From: Bacteroidota bacterium
GTDB taxonomy: Bacteria; Bacteroidota; Bacteroidia; Bacteroidales; UBA12481
DNA: 5,716 nucleotides
Assembly: GCA_030592205.1 (NCBI GenBank)
Contig: JAUVKA010000283.1
Coordinates: 1 to 5,716 of the forward strand
Direction of reading: 5' to 3'
The notes beneath the pieces are model-generated. The model made no database searches, was not told the origin of the DNA, and saw only the letters and a program-made list of their open reading frames with translations. Shown in pieces: positions 1 to 5,430 of this stretch. Numbering within the stretch: position 1 is the first letter of the stretch; every line of letters begins with the position of its first letter. The translations under genes and the position numbers were made by a program.

Positions 1-350
1 CCAATTATTGTAACTAAGATGGAGACCAGAATCATTAACACAAAACCATTTCCCAGGAAGCGCTCAGCCTTATTATGGTCTTTTTTTCCCATACTGATTG
101 AAACATTAACTCCTGCCCCAATACCAACAAGCATACCGAAAGCCATTACAATCAACATAATAGGAAAAACTGAACTTAATCCGGATAGTGCTATCGCCCC
201 TACGCCCCTACCAATAAAAATCCTATCTACAATATTATATAGCGAATAAACCACCACCCCAACAAAAGCAGGAAGAAAATACTTCCACATCAGCTTCCCG
301 ATAGGTTTCTCTCCAAGTTCTTGTGATTTTTGTTGTACTACTTGTCGCAT
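1..350 (-). CDS. MATE family efflux transporter, N-terminal part (cut by window edge)
   Basis: Inner-membrane antiporter of the MATE family (MOP superfamily), which exports cationic drugs or other organic compounds in exchange for Na+ or H+. The first 116 residues are present and the frame is open to the left edge, so the C-terminal remainder (family length is about 440-470) lies outside. After a polar N-terminus of about 15 residues comes IGKLMWKYFLPAFVGVVVYS, the usual first membrane helix (about residues 21-40). It is followed by the family signature YNIVDRIFIGRGVGAIALSG (residues 42-61), a second hydrophobic stretch with MLIVMAFGMLVGIGAGVNVS, a short cytoplasmic segment SMGKKDHNKAERFLGN, and the start of helix 3. 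The ATG at 348-350 is chosen because the family begins a few residues before LGEKPIGKL. It lies 100 nt downstream of the AOR gene on the same strand but behind a terminator, and has its own promoter candidate. The substrate cannot be told from this fragment. Confidence 0.9.
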   Translation of the reverse strand, partial: MRQVVQQKSQELGEKPIGKLMWKYFLPAFVGVVVYSLYNIVDRIFIGRGVGAIALSGLSSVFPIMLIVMAFGMLVGIGAGVNVSISMGKKDHNKAERFLGNGFVLMILVSILVTII

Positions 351-388
351 GTATAATCCTGTCCCAGGCAAATAGAATAATAGGGTGG

Positions 389-396
389 CAAAGGTA
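389..396 (-). promoter_or_regulatory. Candidate Bacteroidota -7 promoter element for the MATE gene
   Basis: On the minus strand this reads TACCTTTG, a full match to the Bacteroidota -7 consensus TAnnTTTG. It lies about 38 nt before the MATE start codon, which would give a leader of roughly 30 nt. It sits directly after the T-rich tail of the AOR terminator, so a fresh start of transcription here makes sense. No good -33 TTTG is seen at the expected 19-21 nt spacing, so the call rests on the -7 box and its position. Confidence 0.4.
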
Positions 397-423
397 AACA
401 AAAGGCCGACACAAGGCCGGCCT
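396..423 (-). terminator. Rho-independent terminator after the AOR gene
   Basis: Read on the minus strand, AGGCCG (423-418) pairs perfectly with CGGCCT (408-403) around a 9-nt loop and is followed by TTTGTTT. It starts 27 nt past the AOR stop codon. The T-rich tail is only on the minus-strand side, so the terminator serves the AOR transcript and separates it from the MATE gene downstream. Confidence 0.7.
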
Positions 424-450
424 AATAAATTATATAGTACTTATATGATC

Positions 451-2601
451 CTATTGAAAAGGCTCAACTACCTCTAAAAGTTCGGGAGAATCCATCCCTA
501 TTTCTTTCAGAAATTCGATCGTTGGCACCCCATTTTGGTTCCATCCACGCCTCTTGTAAACAGCATCTAGCAGCTTGTTGTATTGATCTTCTCTGAATTC
601 CCGGAGAGCCTTGTGCTTTTCTCCCGTGCTCATTGATTCGGGAGCAAGTTCAAGCTCCTCTTTCAATTGTTTATCATATCGTTCCGCCCGACTCTCATAT
701 TCCTCCAGTGTAACAGGTCCGGCTGCACGGAAAGGTTGGGCGTCCCATTTTCTTACTCCAAAACCACGGCGCAGGTTGAAGATCCTTTGGAAATTATATA
801 TTCTTTCAGAATCCTGAATCATCCTGACACTATCGAACTCCCTGCCTGTAACTGACTTATATAGTGTAACATAATTATCCACATGCTCCGGCACTTTGGC
901 AGGCTCATCAGTTTCCGCATTATCCGGGGGTTCCACATCATTCCATGGGAGTTTGCATAATCCCACCAAACCGAACCATGTCCTGAACATAGGGAAATAG
1001 TGCAGAGCTTCCGCCTTATCATCGAATGAAGGGATCTGGTTATTCACCATATCCATGAAAATCAACCAGGCCTCATCATGTTGAGGACCTTTGTTGGTTA
1101 TTGCAAATCCTCCTTGTTGGGCCAATGACTCTTTAGAAACATACTCTGAATATTCCAGGCCCTTATTTTCCATGCCAATATCGAAAAGGAATTTTGGATC
1201 TCCGCCATATTCCTTTTCAAAAATCTCTTTCATCTTTCTAATTCCGTATCCGGCAATCAATCCAAATCCTTCTCCTCTTGAACACTGATGAAGCAATTCA
1301 ATTGCTGCCTCAGAATTTCCAAAATTCAGTTCCAAACCACCAGTAATCTCCTTATTTAATATACCTGCTTCATAGCACTCCATAATGAAGGCAAGCAATG
1401 TTGCCCAGGAGATAATATCCATTCCATAAGTATCACAATAGAAATTGGATTCTATAATATATCCCGGATCAAAAATACCACAGTTTGATCCAAGACCTGC
1501 AGCATTCTCATACTCAGGCCCATCAACAATAACCTCATGTCCCTTATAAGGACCGGTTTTAACAATATAATTACTGACAGCCTTGGCACAGGACATATTA
1601 CATCCAATCCAACACCCGTCTGGAGTACCTTGATGGAACAATTTCTTCCATACTTCGGAATCAATATTCGGAGAATCAGGATGAGATCCGAATTTATAAT
1701 TATTCACAGGCAGTAAATCATAATTATCCATAATCTCCATCAGGTGGGCAGTTCCTTTGGTTTTCATTTCACATTGCTCCTCATCCAACTCACGCATCTC
1801 TTTGTTGAATCGCTTGCCCCTTTCTATGATGGCAGGAAGATCAACAACATTGTTCAGATTTCCTTTGACCCCTGGGATCTTGCACACCAGAGCCTTAATA
1901 TTTTTATTGCGAAAAACAGTCCCTGTCCCTCCACGGCCAGCCTGCTTAAGTCGAACTTTCCCTTTTTTCTTGTCGTAAAAACTAAAATTTAACATACCAA
2001 TCCAGGCATGATCTGCTGCCCTGCCTGAAGAAACTACTGATACATTCACCATCTTGCCATCATCAGCATACATTTCCGTAAGTGCTTCAGATAACTCATG
2101 GCTATCCATTGGCTCCTCGGGGGCTTCTTCTATTGTTACCTGCCCGGTGGTACCATCAATAACAATAATGACATCTTTCCTGGCCTTTCCCTGAAGTTCA
2201 ATTGCATCAAATCCTGAGAATTTCACAAAGGGCCCGAAATATCCTCCTGCATTGGAATCCGTCACAGATCCACTGGCTGGTGACAAAGTGACCACCAAAG
2301 ATTTGCCGGTACCAGAATACTGAGTAATCCCTCCGATTGGTCCGGATGAAATGATAATCTCATTTTCAGGATCATCCCATTTAGTTTCGGGTGTTGTTGC
2401 ATCCCATAAAAGTTTGAGGCCATAGCCTTTACCTCCTATGAATTTCTCTTTCATGTTTGAGTCAACATCCTTGATTCTGAACTTGTTATCTGTAAGATTT
2501 ATATAAAGGATTTTATCTGTATATCCTTTATCCAGGGGTCTAACTTCATAATCTAGTTTGGCAAGCAGATTATGAGCTTCCTTCATTCTATTGATATCCA
2601 T
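451..2601 (-). CDS. Aldehyde:ferredoxin oxidoreductase family tungsten/molybdenum enzyme
   Basis: A 716-residue cytoplasmic redox enzyme of the AOR family. Members use a bis-pterin W (or Mo) centre and one [4Fe-4S] cluster to oxidise aldehydes to acids with ferredoxin, or, in relatives such as BamB, to act on other substrates. The N-terminal cofactor-binding domain spans about residues 27-240, with KILYINLT (30-37), FIGGKGYGLKLLWD (54-67) and AGRGGTGTVFRNKNIKAL (221-238). The catalytic domains 2-3 follow, with GPEYENAAGLGSNCGI (361-376), DTYGMDIISWATLLAF (390-405), a candidate active-site His508 in GPQHDEAW, and the C-terminal RRGWNQNGVPTIEFL (684-698). Cluster ligands are probably Cys330, Cys334, Cys338 and Cys549 (in GLCKLP). 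The first three are spaced C-x3-C-x3-C, not the C-x2-C-x3-C of Pyrococcus furiosus AOR. It is longer than that enzyme (about 605 residues) through an N-terminal extension of about 26 residues and a charged insertion at about 633-676. The ATG at 2601 is used; Met6 is an alternative. No ferredoxin or other electron-transfer subunit is adjacent. Substrate is unknown. Confidence 0.93.
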   Translation of the reverse strand: MDINRMKEAHNLLAKLDYEVRPLDKGYTDKILYINLTDNKFRIKDVDSNMKEKFIGGKGYGLKLLWDATTPETKWDDPENEIIISSGPIGGITQYSGTGKSLVVTLSPASGSVTDSNAGGYFGPFVKFSGFDAIELQGKARKDVIIVIDGTTGQVTIEEAPEEPMDSHELSEALTEMYADDGKMVNVSVVSSGRAADHAWIGMLNFSFYDKKKGKVRLKQAGRGGTGTVFRNKNIKALVCKIPGVKGNLNNVVDLPAIIERGKRFNKEMRELDEEQCEMKTKGTAHLMEIMDNYDLLPVNNYKFGSHPDSPNIDSEVWKKLFHQGTPDGCWIGCNMSCAKAVSNYIVKTGPYKGHEVIVDGPEYENAAGLGSNCGIFDPGYIIESNFYCDTYGMDIISWATLLAFIMECYEAGILNKEITGGLELNFGNSEAAIELLHQCSRGEGFGLIAGYGIRKMKEIFEKEYGGDPKFLFDIGMENKGLEYSEYVSKESLAQQGGFAITNKGPQHDEAWLIFMDMVNNQIPSFDDKAEALHYFPMFRTWFGLVGLCKLPWNDVEPPDNAETDEPAKVPEHVDNYVTLYKSVTGREFDSVRMIQDSERIYNFQRIFNLRRGFGVRKWDAQPFRAAGPVTLEEYESRAERYDKQLKEELELAPESMSTGEKHKALREFREDQYNKLLDAVYKRRGWNQNGVPTIEFLKEIGMDSPELLEVVEPFQ

Positions 2602-2634
2602 AATTCAGCAGTTTAAATGATATTTGAGGTCAAA

Positions 2635-2642
2635 CAAAAGTA
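2635..2642 (-). promoter_or_regulatory. Candidate Bacteroidota -7 promoter element for the AOR gene
   Basis: The minus strand reads TACTTTTG here, a full match to TAnnTTTG, 33 nt before the AOR start codon. Transcription would begin a few nt further on, giving a leader of about 25-30 nt. A TTTG at the -33 position is not seen at the right spacing. That weak upstream element would fit a promoter that depends on an activator, but this is inference. Confidence 0.45.
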
Positions 2643-2675
2643 GAAATATTCTTGAGTTTTCGTTGTGCTAACAAT

Positions 2676-2689
2676 ATGATTTTAATCAT
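2676..2689. promoter_or_regulatory. FNR/CRP-like palindrome in the divergent AOR-thiF region
   Basis: ATGATT-TT-AATCAT is a perfect inverted repeat with 6-nt arms. Its inner part, TGAT-N4-ATCA (2677-2688), equals the core of the FNR-type operator TTGAT-N4-ATCAA. It lies between two divergent genes, about 50 nt upstream of the predicted AOR transcription start and about 75-80 nt upstream of the predicted thiF start, both plausible places for an activator or repressor of the CRP/FNR superfamily. No regulator gene is in the window, and a 12-nt AT-rich match can occur by chance. Confidence 0.35.
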
Positions 2690-2746
2690 TCTGTCAGGCC
2701 TTGCTTAACTTAGAAAACCCAATTTTAAAGAATGGGGAATTAGAAT

Positions 2747-2754
2747 TATATTTG
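2747..2754 (+). promoter_or_regulatory. Candidate -7 element for the thiF-lipoprotein-thiS operon
   Basis: TATATTTG fully matches TAnnTTTG. A weak -33 candidate TTTT (2723-2726) lies 20 nt upstream. Transcription would start within about 3-7 nt of the box, almost exactly at the GTG at 2761, so the message would be leaderless or nearly so. If the gene instead starts at the TTG at 2701, this box would lie inside the coding region and be a coincidence. Confidence 0.3.
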
Positions 2755-2760
2755 ATCATT

Positions 2761-3372
2761 GTGAAGTTTTCTGAAATACAAACTATTCTGTCGTCAAAAA
2801 CTGTTGGTATCGCCGGAGCTGGAGGTCTGGGCTCCAACTGTGCAGCTGCCCTGGTTAGATGTGGTTTAGGTAGATTGATAATTGCCGATTTTGATCTTGT
2901 TGAAGAAGGCAACCTCAACAGGCAATTCTATTTTCGCGATCAAATCGGGCATACGAAAGTTGAGGCTTTAAGAGATAATCTCCAGCGTATAAACCCGGAA
3001 CTAAAATTAACCATTCATAATCTTCAATTGAATACCCATAATATACCGAAAATATTTGCTGGTGTAGATGTGTTAGTAGAAGCCTTTGACCAAGCCGATC
3101 AGAAAGAAATGCTTATCGAAACAGCTTTGAATCTATGGCCTGAAACACCTTTGGTTGTTGGATCGGGTATGGCTGGCTTTGGAAATACACTGGCTTTAGT
3201 AGTTAAAAAATACGATAAACTATATATTTGCGGTGACGAAAAAGAAGAAATTGGACCGGATAATCCACCTCTGGCCCCACGAGTAGGTATTGTATCACAT
3301 ATGCAGGCTGATGTAGTGCTAGAGATACTCATTAAGGCTTATGGCTTAAGGATAAGGCTGAGGAATAAGTAA
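2761..3372 (+). CDS. thiF: ThiF-family sulfur carrier adenylyltransferase (short form)
   Basis: A cytoplasmic E1-like enzyme of the ThiF/MoeB/HesA superfamily that would use ATP to adenylate the C-terminal glycine of a ThiS/MoaD-type carrier. From the GTG at 2761 it is 203 residues. A Rossmann fold begins with TVGIAGAGGLGSN (residues 14-26, nucleotide loop). DFDLVEEGNLNRQ (43-55) carries the Arg54 expected to contact ATP, Lys66 lies in HTKVEAL, and Asp110 in VEAFDQADQK fits the Mg/ATP-binding Asp of MoeB. VVGSGMAGFGN and LAPRVGIVSHMQAD follow. It resembles the short 'ThiF family 2' group: the paired CxxC zinc motifs of E. coli ThiF/MoeB and the rhodanese domain are absent. Cys157 in YICGDE is the best candidate for a conserved thiol. 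The GTG is preferred because KFSEIQTILSSKTVGIAG is the usual length of lead-in; a TTG at 2701 would add 20 unexplained residues. The partner is very likely the Gly-Gly carrier two genes downstream. The symbol denotes the family; thiamine synthesis itself is not shown. Confidence 0.9.
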   Translation: MKFSEIQTILSSKTVGIAGAGGLGSNCAAALVRCGLGRLIIADFDLVEEGNLNRQFYFRDQIGHTKVEALRDNLQRINPELKLTIHNLQLNTHNIPKIFAGVDVLVEAFDQADQKEMLIETALNLWPETPLVVGSGMAGFGNTLALVVKKYDKLYICGDEKEEIGPDNPPLAPRVGIVSHMQADVVLEILIKAYGLRIRLRNK

Positions 3373-3422
3373 TAAATGAAATAAGTTATTTTTAAGATAA
3401 AATATTAAGCAATACCTTCAAT

Positions 3423-4559
3423 ATGATTAAGAACAATATAATAATTCTGCTAATGTTTGCCCTGGTAATGAGTTCGTGCTCTTCCGGGAAGAAGTCTTTT
3501 GAAAGAGGGAATTACTACGATGCGGTGATTAAATCAATTCACAGACTCAGATCTAATCCAGATAATAAAAAAGCCAAACAGACATTAAAAGCCGCTTATC
3601 CATTTGCGCTTGAAACTCTGACGACAGAGATTGATAATCTACTGAATAGTAATGAACAATTCAAATATGCCGGAATTGTTGAACGATACGATAAGATCAA
3701 TGCTATGGCAGATGAGATTCGACATAGTCCAGGCGCCAGATCTCTCAAACTCGACATAAAAGAATATACTACTCAGTTGACCGGTGCCCGGGAAAAAGCT
3801 GCATTGGAAGCATACCAGGCTGCTGATGTCTTGTTGAAAAATGGCGACAGGCTTTCGGCCAGAGAGGCCTTTTACCTATACGAAAATGCTAATCAATACA
3901 TGGCAAACTATAGGGACACAAAAGAAAAGATGGACATAGCACGTGAACTGGCAACCCTGGCGGTAATTGTGGAAAGCATTTCGGTTCCAGGCCTTTATAA
4001 GATTAATTCGGAGTTGTTTCACAATCAGATCATTTCTTATTTATCAGAAAAACTCAACAATAATTTCATCCTCCTTCTTAATCCTGAAGAGGCTAAACAA
4101 TTTGGCCGGGCCGACCATATTCTTGTTATGCAATTCGATAATTTCGTAGTAGGTGTTACCCATGACAAAGAAGTGGAAAAGAACCTTGTGAGCAAGGACT
4201 CTGTAAAAGTTGGTTCTGCAACTATAAGTGGACAAAAAGTCGATGTATTTGATAAGGTAAAAGCAAGTTATACCATTTATACCCGCGAAGTGATCTCCTC
4301 TGGAATCCTCGATGTCAAAATCGTTGATGCAGTTTCAAACAAGGTGCTGAATAATAAAAAATTTCCTGGTGAGTTTGTTTGGGGAACTAAATGGTCAGCC
4401 TATAATGGGGACAAAAGAGCACTGAATGCCGAACAATTAAAACTTAGCAAGAGAAAACCGGCAATGCCACCCCCTCCACAGGAACTATTCCTTGAGTTCA
4501 CCAAACCAATTTATGACCAAACCAGATCATATTTGTATAATTTCTATCGGCAGTATTAA
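3423..4559 (+). CDS. Unrecognised lipoprotein between thiF and the thiS-like gene
   Basis: I do not recognise a named family. The 378-residue product starts with a short lipoprotein signal: Lys3, a hydrophobic core IIILLMFALVM, and the lipobox MSSC with lipidation at Cys19. The mature protein should therefore be anchored in the inner or outer membrane facing the periplasm (or outside). Residues about 26-190 are charged and look alpha-helical, opening with FERGNYYDAVIKSIHRL followed by a Pro-Asp-Asn loop, which resembles a tetratricopeptide (TPR) unit. A helical stretch around AALEAYQAADVLLKNGDRLS is similar in character. Residues about 190-345 look mixed or beta-rich, and the protein ends with PPPP (349-352) and an aromatic tail ending YNFYRQY. 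It starts 50 nt after thiF and stops 6 nt before the sulfur-carrier gene, on the same strand, so co-transcription is likely. A direct link to cofactor biosynthesis is not evident, because that is cytoplasmic. Confidence 0.85.
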   Translation: MIKNNIIILLMFALVMSSCSSGKKSFERGNYYDAVIKSIHRLRSNPDNKKAKQTLKAAYPFALETLTTEIDNLLNSNEQFKYAGIVERYDKINAMADEIRHSPGARSLKLDIKEYTTQLTGAREKAALEAYQAADVLLKNGDRLSAREAFYLYENANQYMANYRDTKEKMDIARELATLAVIVESISVPGLYKINSELFHNQIISYLSEKLNNNFILLLNPEEAKQFGRADHILVMQFDNFVVGVTHDKEVEKNLVSKDSVKVGSATISGQKVDVFDKVKASYTIYTREVISSGILDVKIVDAVSNKVLNNKKFPGEFVWGTKWSAYNGDKRALNAEQLKLSKRKPAMPPPPQELFLEFTKPIYDQTRSYLYNFYRQY

Positions 4560-4565
4560 AACGAA

Positions 4566-4769
4566 ATGATCATCGAGCTAAATAACAGGAGGGAAGAGTT
4601 ACCGCAAGTGAATATGACCGTAAGCGAAATTCTTAAATTTAAGAGTTTCACTTTCCCCCGGATTATTGTCAGATTAAATGGCAGACTGATAAAAAAGCCA
4701 GCCTATCCAGACACAATAGTTATGCATGGAGATATACTTAATGTTATTCACCTTATTAGCGGAGGTTAA
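4566..4769 (+). CDS. ThiS/MoaD-like sulfur carrier protein ending in Gly-Gly
   Basis: A 67-residue beta-grasp (ubiquitin-like) protein. The C-terminus is HLISGG with the stop right after Gly67, the hallmark of carriers that are adenylated and then thiocarboxylated on the last glycine. The second half, RIIVRLNGRLIKKPAY (32-47) and then TIVMHGDILNVIHLISGG (50-67), follows the ThiS pattern of VxLNG, a Tyr-x-x-Thr turn and GD before the tail. The first half IIELNNRREEL and MTVSEILKF fits the first strand pair and helix. The length is normal for ThiS. The start ATG is 6 nt after the lipoprotein stop, so translation is probably coupled. The ThiF-like protein in the same operon is its likely activator. 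It may donate sulfur for the pterin dithiolene of the AOR cofactor, for thiazole or for another product; the sequence alone does not decide, so no gene symbol is given. Confidence 0.88.
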   Translation: MIIELNNRREELPQVNMTVSEILKFKSFTFPRIIVRLNGRLIKKPAYPDTIVMHGDILNVIHLISGG

Positions 4770-4803
4770 GGAAACGCTTTCATACTGATCCAAAGTCTTC
4801 GCG

Positions 4804-4852
4804 GTGCTGCATTTAAAGAATTTTTTTCTGCGAATGCAGCACTTTTCCTTTT
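4804..4852 (+). terminator. Strong rho-independent terminator of the thiF-lipoprotein-thiS operon
   Basis: GTGCTGCATT (4804-4813) pairs perfectly over 10 bp with AATGCAGCAC (4833-4842), followed by TTTTCCTTTT. Inside the 19-nt loop, AGAA (4817-4820) can pair with TTCT (4826-4829) around TTTTT, lengthening the hairpin. The stem begins 35 nt after the stop codon of the sulfur carrier. It ends 24 nt before the sigma-factor ATG, so it also lies in that gene's leader region. Confidence 0.85.
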
Positions 4853-4866
4853 ATAACGTCTTGCTA

Positions 4867-5427
4867 ATGAATATGACTGAAACATCCTTGAAAACGATGA
4901 AACACCAGGATCTCCTGGACAGTTGCTGCAAGGGGGACCAAAGGGCTCAGATGCAGATATACAAATTATACTATAATGCCATGTATAACACCAGTTTACA
5001 AATTGTAGGAAGCTCAACAGAAGCAGAGGACATCATGCAGGAATCTTTCCTGAAAGCCTTTAGTCTGCTTCCTAAGATGAAGCTGGTTGCAGGATTTGGA
5101 GGCTGGTTAAAAAAGATTGTTGTCAACAAATCCCTGGACGTAATAAGGAAGCGTAAAATATATTTTGAAGAGGTTGATAATATCCGGGATGATACAGTTG
5201 ACGAAAGTACTATTGAACTCCATGGTGAAAGTATAAACGAAAAGATAATCAGGGTAAGAAGAGCTATGACTGAACTGCCGGAAAAATATCGAACGGTTCT
5301 GTCCTTAAATCTATTAGAAGGATTCGACCATGATGAGATTAGCGGTCTGCTGGGTATTTCGACTTCAACCAGCCGTGCTCAACTATCGAGAGGGAAACAA
5401 AAATTACTGGCCATTCTAAAAAATTAA
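4867..5427 (+). CDS. ECF-type RNA polymerase sigma factor (sigma-70 family)
   Basis: A 186-residue sigma factor with only regions 2 and 4, as in the extracytoplasmic-function group. Region 2 covers about residues 25-97: the helix IYKLYYNAMYNTSLQIVG, the core-binding motif EAEDIMQESFLKAF (52-65), then FGGWLKKIVVNKSLDVIRKR for the -10 contact. After an acidic linker (about 100-120), region 4 spans about 130-184, with AMTELPEKYRTVLSLNLLEG and the helix-turn-helix HDEISGLLGISTSTSRAQLSRGKQKL. The length is normal. The frame is open back to a GTG at 4804, but that codon is the first base triplet of the terminator stem, so it is rejected. ATG codons at 4867, 4873 and 4897 are possible and 4867 is used. 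The gene after it starts 3 nt past the stop and looks like its membrane-bound partner. Its regulon cannot be inferred here. Confidence 0.92.
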   Translation: MNMTETSLKTMKHQDLLDSCCKGDQRAQMQIYKLYYNAMYNTSLQIVGSSTEAEDIMQESFLKAFSLLPKMKLVAGFGGWLKKIVVNKSLDVIRKRKIYFEEVDNIRDDTVDESTIELHGESINEKIIRVRRAMTELPEKYRTVLSLNLLEGFDHDEISGLLGISTSTSRAQLSRGKQKLLAILKN

Positions 5428-5430
5428 GCC

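Noticed and set aside
19..249. Plus-strand open frame of 76 codons
   Set aside because: It lies antisense to the MATE gene, whose minus-strand translation carries clear family motifs; the plus-strand product has no recognisable features.
415..422. GGCCGGCC palindrome as a separate regulatory or restriction-related site
   Set aside because: It is explained as part of the stem and loop of the AOR terminator.
351..443. Upstream in-frame extension of the MATE protein with a hydrophobic stretch
   Set aside because: The frame is open to a stop at about 441-443 and the translation looks hydrophobic, but it has no ATG, crosses the AOR terminator and the promoter box, and the MATE family starts near the ATG at 350.
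1744..1992. Plus-strand open frames inside the AOR gene
   Set aside because: These and the other frames within 611-1992 are shadows of the well-conserved AOR reading frame.
2602..2760. Riboswitch (Moco/Tuco or TPP) in the AOR-thiF divergent region
   Set aside because: The predicted leaders on both sides are under about 35 nt and no extended paired structure or known conserved core could be seen by eye.
4044..4235. Minus-strand open frame inside the lipoprotein gene
   Set aside because: Short, without motifs, and opposite to a longer frame with a clear lipoprotein signal.
4804..4866. N-terminal extension of the sigma factor from a GTG at 4804
   Set aside because: The GTG is the first triplet of a 10-bp perfect terminator stem, the added residues have no sigma-factor character, and good ATG codons follow at 4867 and 4873.
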